From Sialis fuliginosa (Eukaryota > Arthropoda > Insecta > Megaloptera > Sialidae), in contig OY540813.1 in NCBI GenBank assembly GCA_961205875.1, positions 32,087,001-32,151,000 on the forward strand: 64,000 nucleotides of DNA. Reading direction: 5' to 3'. The position numbers and the translations under genes were made by a program. Shown one piece after another: positions 23,325-34,120 of this stretch (its first letter is position 1; each line of letters starts with the position of its first letter). Under the pieces are notes generated by a model. It ran no database searches and was not told the DNA's origin. It saw only the letters and a program-made list of their open reading frames with translations.

Positions 23325-25086
23325 TCAATAGATAAAACTTTTTTTTAGAGTAAATGTGCTAAGTATTGCTAGATGTTTGCTAGTCGGTGGGTTTTATCGT
23401 TTTTGACGTGTAAATAGGGCTGCCATCGTACGATCGCCGACCTACTACAAAAAGGTTTAAAAACCTGCTTTATGAACCTTCGAGGCGCGAGGCCGTAGGT
23501 GGTAGCCCACGTTCCTCACGCCTTGCGCCGCTTTTGCAGCTATATACTTTCAAAGCTATATGAATATATTACTATAGTAATATTTTCTGATTATCAGAAA
23601 CAAAATAAGGTAGTCGCATCATTATTCCTAGAGGGAGTACAAAATCATGTTTCTGTTAATATAAAGACCATATACAATTTTCTCAGTGTATACACTTGGG
23701 ACCTGATAAAAAGTATATTTCCCATCTGTCCCTACTCATTCCACGTCAAACTAAACTATAAAAATGTTTGAAGGTTAACTACATATTTTTGGTTTATAAT
23801 AATAGTATACGGGTGGTATTTTTATTTCAAAATATTTAAATTTATCTGACAGTTCAAACATAATGTAAAGTTAAACATAACCTTAAACTAGCGTCTAGAT
23901 GTGGGCGGGTGGAGAAAAATACTTAGGGGTGTATATATTTTTAGAAAGGTAGATTTTATACTATAATAAAAGATTTATACTTTTAAGGAGTGTGCTTTAA
24001 AAGAAGTTTTACTATACTTAATTTAGTTTAATTTCATAAATAAAAAAGCATTTTGTAAACTTTATAAGGGTGTATACTGTATAGGGGTAAAAAAATTGTG
24101 CTTATGTTTTCGAATTGCATCAACAGATTTTGACTTCAATTTTGTACTTCTAGGCACCCCCACAACGTCTACAAAAAATACGCATTTTTTGCTTGCTTTA
24201 TAAACCTATAATTTCGTCGGAAATGATTTTAATTTTTCATTTTTTTTGTATATATTAACATTTTTATTGTAATTCAGAGATATTTTTATTACGTAATTTT
24301 TTTTACGATTGTACAATGTATCTAGCTGCTTTTAGAGACATACGATGTTTTATTAAATTACCATAGAGTTTTAGCTGCTCTGTATTTTATACAAGTATGT
24401 GTATGAAAATATCTATTTGTTTCATATTTTTCGTGTTGGCCTTTAACACCTAATTAAGATTTAATTAGAGTGCTAAAATTAAAAATGGAATATGTAAAAT
24501 AATTTTGTTTATATGAGGTCATGAATAACACTGTTATTTTTATCTTATGTGCGATGAAAGGTTATTTACAACGCAAAAATCAATATAAAACGTCTAGATT
24601 ATTGAAGTTCAGATAAGTATGTAGGTAAATTTAAGTATTTTAAATTTCTTTATAAAGCATTTGAAATTTATAAAAAGTAGGTACACTTATTTCAATGGTT
24701 TAGTTCTAAATCTAATAGTTTTCATTTGTACTTTATAAAATAGATTTACCTCTTTGTATATTGTGTGTTAAATAATAATGTCCAATTAGAGAACATCTGC
24801 AGGCATACAATAGAGGAAATTAGTGCTAATGAGTCGATCATACTTTCTTAATTATTTATGTATATATATAGTAATTGAATTGGTCTTCAAACTCAATAAA
24901 CGTTGGAGCTATTTTTTAAATTTAAATTATCTAATGAGCTACACAAAACGCCGTGTATGAACCAAATGTACGGATCTACAAAATCTACGAAAATCGTATT
25001 ATTTGTCAAAAAGATCTTAATTGTATACGTTCATCTGCCTGGTTCGTACTCTTACACGACGATTTGTATACCTATCTACTTAAAGA
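23325..25086. other. AT-rich sequence, no supported gene
   Basis: A GC-richer patch at 23475-23545 gives an open frame of 90 codons, but it has no recognisable domain and quickly becomes AT-driven. I see nothing else. Confidence 0.4.
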
Positions 25087-25088
25087 AT

Positions 25089-25560
25089 CTATATATTAAT
25101 ACGTGAACATCGAAAATTGTCGTACGTTTTTTTAGTATTTATTATAAAAGGAGGTGAATGAAACTTATATCATTCGAAAGGTACTGTACCATAGATGTTC
25201 ACAAAAAAATTATATTTCCACTCGAAACAACATAGCAATACTCCTAGCGCTACCAAGCGGCAAAAATAAATAGTTTTAAGTTTCTGTCAAACATAGAGAA
25301 TGCCAAATCAATTCGTGTTCAATTGCAGTATTTTTATTTGAAAATTTTTGTTGTAAATAATAACTTTTACGATTATTAATAGAAAATGAAGTGAGTTTCC
25401 AATTTTTAATCTATTCATTTTGAATTACAGTTACGATTTCGCTTATTTTTGTCTAAAAGTAAACGGAAAATATGTGTTATTTATTTTTGTTTTGAGAGAT
25501 CTATATATTAATAGGTGTACATCAAAAATTGTCGTACCTTTTTTGTATTTATTTAAACAG
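25089..25560 (+). mobile_element. Two Helitron-like 5' ends in direct order
   Basis: TCTATATATTAATACGTG at about 25089 and TCTATATATTAATAGGTG at about 25500 begin two blocks that stay similar for about 70 bp (ATTGTCGTAC-TTTTTT-GTATTTATT, then AGGAGG-GAATG). A TC start after A, and this wording, resemble insect Helitron 5' ends. No 3' CTAG end could be paired, so the call is tentative. Confidence 0.4.
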
Positions 25561-25650
25561 GAGGGGAATGGTTAGGTTAGTAAAATATTGGTTGAATTTC
25601 GACCATAAGCGACATTAGTTTTTTTATTTCACCAGTTCATTCAATTAGAA

Positions 25651-26591
25651 CAGGCCTGTACAACTCAAAATGTAAGGCGGACCATAATACTTGATAAAAA
25701 ACTTGTGCGGGCCGAAAAAAATAGGACAAAAAATAATATTATTTAATTATTTTAAAATGAACTAAGTAATCTATATTGTTTTTCTGTATACCGAGTGTTT
25801 TTTTAAACTTTCCAGTGGATTATTTCCAAAATAATGAATTTTCATAAAAAATATTTCGGACTAAAGTTTCATGGTTTTGAGGGGGCTAAAAACATTATGG
25901 GGTGACCTTAGAAAGGTCATTTTGTTGGGTTTTCAGTTTCAACTTTTCTTTTTCAAATCTATACCTATATTTTTTTTGCAGATTCCTAATTTAAGAGATA
26001 ATTGTTAATTTTTTATGCAACTTTTTTATAAAGAAAAATTCTGAAAAAAATGAATTAGGTACATATTAAAAAAAAAATTTGTGAGAATCTTTGCATAAAT
26101 TTAAGTACATTTTACCTCTTGCAATTATTTATAAAAATTAGTAATTTTCGAGTAAAAAACTATGGAAAATCCAGAAAGTTTTCTTTAGTTTACACCTTAT
26201 AATAAAAAATTGACATTTTCAGAAAAAATGCTCCAAACAAAAGTTGTCGTTTAGTTTATCTCTTAAATTACTAATTTGCAACAAAAAATATAGGTTTAGA
26301 TTTGAAAAAGAAAAGTTGAACCTGAAAACCCGTCAAAGTGATCTTTCTAAGCTCACCCCATATTGTCAATATTTAGTCCCCTCAAAACCATGAAACCTTT
26401 GTCTGATACATTTTTTCTGAAAATTTGTAATTTTCGAATTAATCCGTTGGAAAGTCTTAAAAAATTTCCGGTATATACCTTTCATAATATTATAAACCAA
26501 TAAACTAGGGAATATTATTTTTTATTTATAATATTATGCATTTTCACCAAAACCTTCGCGGGCCGCAACGTGAGTATGTTGTGCAGGCCTG
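25651..26591. mobile_element. hAT element (941 bp) with 8-bp duplication, containing a nested fold-back element
   Basis: The ends are CAGGCCTGTACAAC and GTTGTGCAGGCCTG; AATTAGAA lies at 25643-25650 and 26592-26599. Next to the ends are the GCGGGCCG-type blocks common in hAT MITEs. The middle is a separate inverted repeat. Confidence 0.9.
25787..26475. mobile_element. Nested fold-back element, probably TA-flanked
   Basis: The left end TACCGAGTGTTTTTTTAAAC and the right end (inverse of TACCGGAAATTTTTTAAGAC) are inverted. The arms stay alignable through TTTCATGGTTTTGAGGGG towards a centre near 26100. It has TA at both borders and no coding frame. Confidence 0.65.
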
Positions 26592-26954
26592 AATTAGAAC
26601 ATTAGATTTTTAGTGCAAAATATTTCTTACACGAGCTATCAAAAATGTCGGCGTGAGCTATTTTTAGTTTATACTGGAGCTTATTTTCAATGTTACTGTC
26701 CTGTTTTCAGACTATGCACAATGTACAATGTGTAAGTACATACATATGTATTGTTATAGTTACGCTTCATATTAACTTGACATATATGTAAACTTACTAT
26801 GATTGCTTTAGTATTGTATAGGTATATTTTCACAAAAGGATCTACAATTTGCAATTGTAGGTATGTTGCATGTTCACGAGCAATTTTAGTCGTCTGCTGA
26901 GAAGAAGAATAACAAAGCGTTATAAATGTAAAGTTTTACAATTGCGCAAGTTAC

Positions 26955-27137
26955 ATATCGTCGGGTTACTGCAAAAACCAGATAAGTCACATTTTATAGT
27001 TTCTAAGATATCTGGTTCTAATTGGTTAAATTTAAATCTGTAAGAGATTTATCATATTTTTACAGTAGACGTAGGTAAAATTTTTAAGTGTAGAAATGTA
27101 CTTAATTAAAAAGGTTTTTGCAGTAACCCGACGATAT
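26955..27137. mobile_element. MITE with perfect 25-bp inverted ends
   Basis: ATATCGTCGGGTTACTGCAA at the left is exactly mirrored by TTGCAGTAACCCGACGATAT at the right, in an element of about 183 bp. I could not settle the target duplication. Confidence 0.7.
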
Positions 27138-27189
27138 ATTGTACAATAGCATTGGTGCAATATTATAGAAATCTTGTAAATATTGTTTA

Positions 27190-28018
27190 ATATCGCGAAG
27201 GCACGTGGCACGTCAAAATGTATAACCAAACCAGTGGAATTTGACTCTCTTCCTTATTTTTTCTAAATCAAAAATAGCGCCGAGTACTGTATATCGTAGT
27301 GGTGGGGGGTAGCACTCTGCCCAGCGAATAGAATGCGTGTAGACTCGGTGAATATTGGTGTTTGGCCGAACAACAAAACGAGTTCCTCGGCCGAGTGCTC
27401 GTCACATGTAAAATAGGCTTAAGTGTTTCAGAATGAATAAGGCGTGTGGGGTGTCAAAATGTAGATCTCAATTAGCCGAATATGACACTATTTTTATTTA
27501 TTTAACTCAAAAATGGCGCCTGTAGGGAGCTTCAAGCAGTAATTAATTTCGTCTCCTTCCCTTCTAACTACTGGCTCAAAAAATCTGAAAAACATTGATA
27601 ACGAGGCTTTGGTGGGTTTATTAACGACAAATACTAAAGTCAAATTTTGGAGAAATAGAGAGGGGCGTCATAGAATTTGTGATTTTTATCTTCATATTTA
27701 AGCATGCGTGGTGTCAAAATGTAGATTTCAATTAGTAAAATATGACCCTATTTTTATATTATTTTCTAACTCAATGCACCCAAACGGTCCACTTCGGAAC
27801 CCTTATGGCTTACACCTGTGTATGTCTTGACTGTTTTTTTTATAAATGGTCACACGAACACGTACACTGTTATAGAGATAACATCTTTCGTTAACATGAA
27901 ATAGCTCTTAGTACGTAAGTAGAGTAATAGAGAATGTTATTTTAAGAGAATATAAGTAGGAATGGCTACGGGAACCTATATATTAAGTGCGTGCCCAACA
28001 CGCACTTAGTTTTTTTTA
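27190..28018 (-). repeat. Family B repeat copy, reverse orientation
   Basis: Bases 27470-27820 match the 11.5-12.7 kb copy in reverse, and CACTTCGGAACCCTTATGGC marks the GGGTTCCGAAG block. It continues to GTGCGTGCCCAACACGCACT near 28010. A GC-richer foreign block at about 27285-27420 interrupts it. Confidence 0.6.
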
Positions 28019-28104
28019 TACATTTTATAGTTGTGTGTCTGAAATTTATTAGTTTCTAGTTGTTTTTGTTTTCTTAGATTTTTTTGTGGTTTTATGATGT
28101 AATC

Positions 28105-28419
28105 CAGGGGTCACTAAACTTTTCGAGAAACGGGCCGGATCAAATTTTTTTTAAACATGAGGGGGCCGAACGAAAAATATTCTTGTTGGAATAGTATTAG
28201 AACATTTATTTACATGTGCAATTAGCTATGTAAATAGTATAATGGAAAATATATATTAAAATGTAGATAAATACACATACACATACATCAAATCCTTAAA
28301 TTATATAAAATTAATATTTTTTATATGTATGTAAAATATTTATATATAAAAATCAGGGGCCGGATGAAAACCTTTGGAGGGCCAGGTCCGGCCCGCGGGC
28401 CGTAGTTTTGTGACCGCTG
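28105..28419. mobile_element. hAT MITE (315 bp) with 8-bp duplication
   Basis: The ends are CAGGGGTCACTAAACT and the inverse of CAGCGGTCACAAAACT. ATGTAATC lies at 28097-28104 and 28420-28427. Internal GGGCCGGA blocks lie next to both ends. Confidence 0.9.
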
Positions 28420-28427
28420 ATGTAATC

Positions 28428-29086
28428 AATCTTTTAGCTTGCAGTGTAATTTAATCTATTAATGGTGTTTTTCTTTGAAAATAATTGTTGCATGACTTAA
28501 TAGTGCACTTCGTCTTTGTTATTGAACTTGTGTGTACGTGTATGCAATCATAACCTTTCCCACTTTTACCTCGACACGGTTCTAGTAGCTCACATTATCG
28601 ATATGTAGTAGTTTTAATACAATTTACTCTTATCTAACATCGTAATGCAAGTGAACAACAATATTTTTAATCACAGTGGGTAAGGAAAAAATAATTTAAA
28701 TTTTAACGGATTAGAATTGAAAAAAATGTTTACTCTATGTACTAAATTTTACTTTATCTGAAAATTTATAAATTTTATTTTCAAACACAAATAACGTAAT
28801 TATAGAGAAATGAATTAAATAAAATATTAAAATAATTAGCAAAAGATTAATATAATTTGTTTACCTTTTTTTAAAACCCCCACTCATGGTATTTTACCCA
28901 CCAATGAAACTAATTACAACCATCCATACATGACAGGGTGTGAAATAATAACTCCCGTGCGAAACCGCGGCCGGTTCCTTATTTATATTTTATAAAGCAC
29001 AATATTTTCTATATTGTAATTTTTACAGCTTCGTAATCTAAATACATTTCTAGTGTCAGGTCTAGGGCTAGAGTATTATTAAATAA
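28428..29086. other. AT-rich spacer with a possible Helitron-like scrap
   Basis: CCCGTGCGAAACCGCGGCC at about 28954 resembles the GC-rich hairpin near Helitron 3' ends but lacks a CTAGT terminus. Nothing else is supported. Confidence 0.35.
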
Positions 29087-29894
29087 AACGGCCAAGTGCG
29101 TGTTGGGAACGCACATGATAGGGTCCCGTTGTCATTACGATTTATAAACAAGAGTTTTTTCAATTTTTTTTATAAACTATTCTAGCTACAGTGTTTGTTA
29201 TAATTTTCGGTGAAAGTACTAATTAAAAGCTATATTCTGAAATTTTTTCAGATTTTTTGAATCCATAGTTTAGAAATTAGCGGAGGGGGACGCTCTGATA
29301 ACGACATTTAAATGCAAATAAATCGAGACTGAAGCATTAAAATCAAAAGGTGATTAAACATTTTTCGTTGCATTTTAGGAGACCTATCTAATAACACACA
29401 TTCAATGGGGTAAGTGAAAAAAAATGTTTCAGTCTATGGGAGAGGGGTCCAAAATAATTTTGACAGTGTTCGTTATTATTTTCAGTAGTGCAAGAACTAA
29501 TTAAAAGCTATATTATCGAATTTTTTCAGATTTTTATATTGATAGTTTAGAAAATAGAGGGGAGAGGGACGCTTTGATAACGACTTTGAACGCAAATATA
29601 TTGTGACTGAAGGGTTGAAATCAAAAGATCATAAAACATTTTTTATTGCTTTTCAAGAGACGTACCTAAAGTCACTCTACTTAATAGATGTGAATTTTTT
29701 TTTGAATATACCTTTCAGTCTATGGAAGGAGGTCCAAAAAAAATGTTTTTTCAAAAATCTTATCATTTCTGTTTTTGGGCTATCAGTCTTCGTCCGTATA
29801 TCAAATTTCATCTTAATCGGCTTAAATTTTTTGAGGACGGATGGACGGATATGGTAAAACTATAAGGATTCCTAATTTTCTACGGAACCCTTAA
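29087..29894 (+). repeat. Family B repeat, near-complete copy
   Basis: It runs from AACGGCCAAGTGCGTGTTGG to CTACGGAACCCTTAAAA, with GGACGGATGGACGGATATGG just before the end. An internal near-duplication (CAGATTTTTTGAATCCATAG-type and CAGATTTTTATATTGATAG-type blocks) gives two ~290-bp repeats at about 29215-29420 and 29480-29720. Confidence 0.7.
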
Positions 29895-30984
29895 AATGCA
29901 GAACAAGTCAACAATTCAATAATGACATTTTTATTAACTTAACTAACTAACTATTTATTTTAAGGTAAAAAAAATGTTAAAAAACTTTGTGTTATGAAAT
30001 GATTGTTTCTATTAAAATTTTTGTTAATGAAATATAAAATGTTATTAATTAAGTATTTCATAATTTTTATTTCTTTTCTTTGATTTTTTAAACAAAAATA
30101 ACGTAGGTATATTATTTATGAATTTCATAGAAGAAAGTAGTAATAAAATTATAAAAATCCGGCGAATTCGACCGGAATTGGAACCGGAATAAAATTGTGA
30201 ATTCTGGTACACCCCTATTTATAATATTATTTTAAATGATATAAATAATACATAAATTTTGAGCCTTATTTTCTAAACACTTCGTGTATAAATAAATATG
30301 TAAATATATGTCAATATTTTGTTGAATATTGTAGTTTTTGTATCAAAAGTAAGCGGTTTATAGTCAAAGCATGTTTATAATTCAAATGTTTAGTGAGCTT
30401 TTTATGACTAATATATGTATATTTCAAAGTCTTTGGAGAAACTCGATTTTAAGAAAAATCATTTTCCGAGGTAAATATTTTAGACTGTTATTTACATTTT
30501 CGCCAAAACTAATTAATCGTTTCAGACAACTTATAGTATTTTTTTCAATTTTTGTTTGTGAGAAAGATTAATGAGGTATTTTGTTATTTTTATGATATAT
30601 TATATAATTAATATTATAAGTGTTTATTTTACACGAAATATGTTTTATTTTATACTTTGAAAATATTATGTTTATTATACGAGTATATTTCTTGTCTTTA
30701 TTATTTAAAAATATGTATAATTTTAGACAGCTTTTGAATAAACATCCGTTTTCGATTAAAACGTTCAAAAAATTCATTTGATACATAATGTACTTGTAAA
30801 TTAAAATATTATCAACAGTTTACATATGTCCCATTCATTTCATTGTATATATGTATGTGTTTTAATAAATTAAGAATCACGTACACTGTTTACTGTTAGG
30901 ATTACGTATAAGAATGTCCCGTGGCTACCATGGCAGATATTTTAAATTCAATAATGCTGTTGACGCATTCTGTACTGTATCTAA
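29895..30984. other. AT-rich sequence, one solo MITE terminus
   Basis: The block at about 30893-30944 (ATTACGTATAAGAATGTCCC, then GTGGCTACCATGGCA) matches one end of the element at 9607-9950. No gene is seen. Confidence 0.45.
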
Positions 30985-31178
30985 GGGTCGATCCAGACTA
31001 TCGTGCCGGTCCCGATTCGGTATCGGTCCGGTCTCGCGCCAATCAAATATAAATATACAATAAACAATGAAATCATTCATACTATACGTCCAATCACACT
31101 CCGATACAGTATTACTATACTGAATATTTGACTGGAACGAGCCCGGACCGAGACCGGCACGATAGTCTGGATCGACCC
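30985..31178. mobile_element. Harbinger-like MITE (194 bp), TAA-flanked
   Basis: The terminal inverted repeats are perfect over about 27 bp, starting GGGTCGATCCAGACTATCGT. TAA lies at 30982-30984 and 31179-31181. A 3-bp TAA duplication fits PIF/Harbinger. The perfect ends suggest a recent insertion. Confidence 0.8.
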
Positions 31179-31468
31179 TAATTTTTCTATAATTATATAA
31201 AATATAATTATTAATTATAGATTCGCATTTAAGTCATTTTATCGATTTTTAGTTTTGTATTTTTTATCTGGCAATATGGACCATCAAATTCTTCAATGGG
31301 TACGTATCAATTTATATAAGAACAACTTCATATTTTTATTAATTCAAATGAAAAATTTCAACATTTATAGAATTGATATCATGTTTTATGTAGGAAATAT
31401 AAAATTTTAGGTATATTCAAGTGGTGTAAAAAATGCCACAGGTTTTCCGTCAGTGCTTTTAACTGTGT

Positions 31469-31986
31469 TTTTAGAGTTCCGTAGGAACATCTATGGTTTC
31501 AGTCTGTCCGTCTGTTCGTCAGTCTGTATGTCACAACCCTCCCATTCTTCCATTTATACAAGTACCTAAAAGATGAAATTTGGTGTATGGACGTAGATTG
31601 ATGACCCAAAAACAGAAATGATAAGATTTTTGAAAATTATGTTTTTAGACTCTTTTTTCATAAACTGAAAAAAAATTTTTTTTCACTTTTAATACTTCAG
31701 TCACGAGATATTTGCTTTCAAAGTCGTTATCAGAGCATCTAATTTCTAATTTATTGATGCAAAAATTTGAAAAAATTCCAGAACGTAGCTATTAATTAGT
31801 TTATGAAAAATTTTGAAACAACCCTTTTTTATAAATCGTCACAAGAACACGTACACTTTATAGAGATTATATTTCTTATCAACATAAAATAGCTCTTGAT
31901 ACGTATTATCAAGTAAAGAATGTTAGTTAGAATGGTTATGAAACCCTATCATGTGCGTACCCAACAGGTACTTGGTCGGTTTTTTG
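31469..31986 (-). repeat. Family B repeat, reverse copy
   Basis: It runs from TTAGAGTTCCGTAGGAACAT, through GTCTGTCCGTCTGTTCGTCA, to CCAACAGGTACTTGGTCGGT. It is the inverse of the layout of the copy at 29087-29894, with an internal deletion. Confidence 0.65.
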
Positions 31987-32084
31987 TTTATAGTTTATTG
32001 ATTGAGCTATTTAGCTTTATGATAAACTCAAACATTTATTTGAATGGTTTTATTTAAAGTAAATATCTTCTGGAAGTAAACATT

Positions 32085-33155
32085 AATAAAAAAATTGATT
32101 ACCTCTGATTTTTTTGTACAATTCAATTATTTAGTATTTAAGGAACATTTTAAGATCAAAAATAAAAAAATCGCTTTGGCTCTTTTTTTTAATAATTCAT
32201 AAAATAAGAAATCGTATGCAGAATTATAACGCGAATTTTATTTAGCATTTATTGTTTATTAACTTTTTACTCTACATAATAGACAAACAAATAAAAATAA
32301 AAAAATAAAAAATATTGGGATTCGAACTTGAGACCCTTAGTTAACAATAACAAAAAAATAAAAAAAAACATATATTGGGATTCGAACTCGGGACTCTTAG
32401 TTTACAAGATTTGTTATCATTTTTTGTAAATTTTAAAATATCAACCAAACGGTACTTTATATCGAAAAATCACAAGAGATACAATAATTTGGTTTTATTA
32501 AGAGGATTCTAAAACATATTTGATATTATCGATCCAATAATTAGTACTCAAGATATGAACTATTTTCAATTTTATTATAAGACCTTTTTCTTACGGACTC
32601 TCTAGCCTTTCAGGTATTCTTCCGATCTTTTTGAAACTTGGTAGAAAAATCGATCTTGTAAATACCTCAGTTAAGTTCGTTAGTTAGCGGAATTCCTTTA
32701 TGAATTTCAAAATGGAGGCCGTTCAAAATTGAAAATAATTAATATCTCGGGTATTAATTATTGGATTGGTAATATAAAATATGTTTTGGAATCCCCTTAA
32801 TAAAAGAAAATTATTGTGTCTCTTGTGATTTTTCGATATAAAATACCGTTTTTGTTTATATTTCAAAATTTACAAAAAATTATAAAATATCTTATAAACA
32901 ATGGGTCCCGAGTTCGAATTCCAATAATTTTTTGTTTTTTATTTTTTTTGTTTATTTTGTAGAGTAAAAAGTTAATAAACAATAAATAATTCAAAAAATC
33001 GCGTTATGATCTGCACACGATTAATGTATTTTTTTGTGTTATGAATTATTAAAAAAGCGCCAAGGCGATTTTTTTCTTTTGGTCTTAAAATGTTCCTTAA
33101 ATACTAAAGAATTGAATTGTACAAAAAAATCAGAGGTAATCAATTTTTTTATTTA
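32085..33155. mobile_element. Fold-back element with tRNA T-arm-like blocks
   Basis: The left arm reads AAAAAAATTGATTACCTCTG, then GTACAATTCAATTATTTAGT; the inverse lies at about 33090-33150. Inside are three short blocks around GTTCGAATCC or GTTCGAATTCC (inverse at 32321 and 32371, forward at about 32911). Their form matches the Pol III B box and T arm of tRNAs. No complete tRNA or A box could be drawn. Confidence 0.65.
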
Positions 33156-33191
33156 AGTTGGTTTCCAGAGCACCGTGATCACTCATGTATA

Positions 33192-33586
33192 CAGGCCCGG
33201 ATTTAGAAAATTGCCGCCCCTAGGCAGTTGCAAAAATTGCCCCCCCCCTCGAAACTAACAGTTTAAGTCATAGATGTCAAAATATAAAACTCAGGATCTT
33301 TTTTTTGGTTGCGTCAGTTTCAAATTTTATAAATTTTTATAAAGTTACATTAGGAAACATAAAAACTGAAGACCTTTTTTTTTAGTCATGATTGAGTTAC
33401 ATGTATAGAGAAATTATTGCTTATGGGTTGAAATTTTTACGTCTCGATTTTCGGATAGCAAACTCATCGATAATGGAATCAAAATCAAATTCAATTCCCA
33501 CGAATATAACAAGTTTTCAAAGTTTCCACCAAAATTTGCCGCCCTAGGCAGCTGCCTACTCTGCCTGCATGGTAAATCCGGGCCTG
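33192..33586. mobile_element. hAT MITE (395 bp) with 8-bp duplication
   Basis: The ends are CAGGCCCGGATTTA and its close inverse TAAATCCGGGCCTG. CATGTATA lies at 33184-33191 and 33587-33594. Both ends carry a GCCGCCC-TAGGCAG-type block. Its right end lies only about 60 bp from coding exon 2 of the host gene. Confidence 0.92.
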
Positions 33587-33648
33587 CATGTATACTAAAC
33601 TTACAAAACATAAACATATAAACAATGTGAAATAAGCCCACAACCAAC

Positions 33649-33866
33649 CTGTAAGAAGCAGTCGTCCTTGTTAGTCTCGCTACCGGGCACAGCGCTGATG
33701 AGAAAGAGTACCGGTGACGCGACTAGTAGAGACGTCACGAGCAGTGTGACAACAGTGAGCGACGCCTTGTGAACGCTGCTGTTGTTCCTGAGCCAGTAGC
33801 AGGGCACGCAACACAGCCACGTGCCCGCGGCAGAGACAACCACCAGCGTCGGTACTGGGTTCTCTC
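33649..33866 (-). CDS. Exon 2 of a host membrane-protein gene (internal exon)
   Basis: This minus-strand internal exon has good borders: acceptor TTGTTCGCAG/GAGAG and donor TTACAG/GTTGG. It is 218 nt, enters in phase 1 and leaves in phase 0. It is clearly richer in GC than the surrounding DNA. It encodes about 73 residues with two hydrophobic stretches: joined residues about 82-103 (VPTLVVVSAAGTWLCC onward) and 112-137. They are separated by a short NNSS-containing basic loop and followed by an acidic, cysteine-containing tail. N105 and N106 lie in N-x-S sequons. Its phase matches the exon at 42227-42458. The family was not recognised. The gene must continue leftward from 33649, but I could not identify the next exon in the window. 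Confidence 0.7.
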
Positions 33867-34120
33867 CTGCGAACAATGACGCCGTGTGTCATATAAATTA
33901 TGTGGCTAATACAATTATATGTTAATTAATAGGATGCTATAATGGTGATGCTGATGATGATGTTTTGCAGGTTTGAGTTAGATATAATTATTACGTAAAT
34001 ATCAATCATAAGATACATAAATAAAGAGTCATTTTAGATAGAATTATTACATTACTATTGATTTTTCGTAAAAGAATCTATTTGAATATAAATATTGCAT
34101 GCACATATTAAATATACATA

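Noticed and set aside
23499-23771. Frame of 90 codons with a GC-rich start
   Set aside because: There are no splice signals with matching phase, no recognisable domain, and an AT-driven second half.
32310-32410. tRNA gene
   Set aside because: Only a T-arm/B-box-like block is present; no acceptor stem, D arm or A box can be paired.
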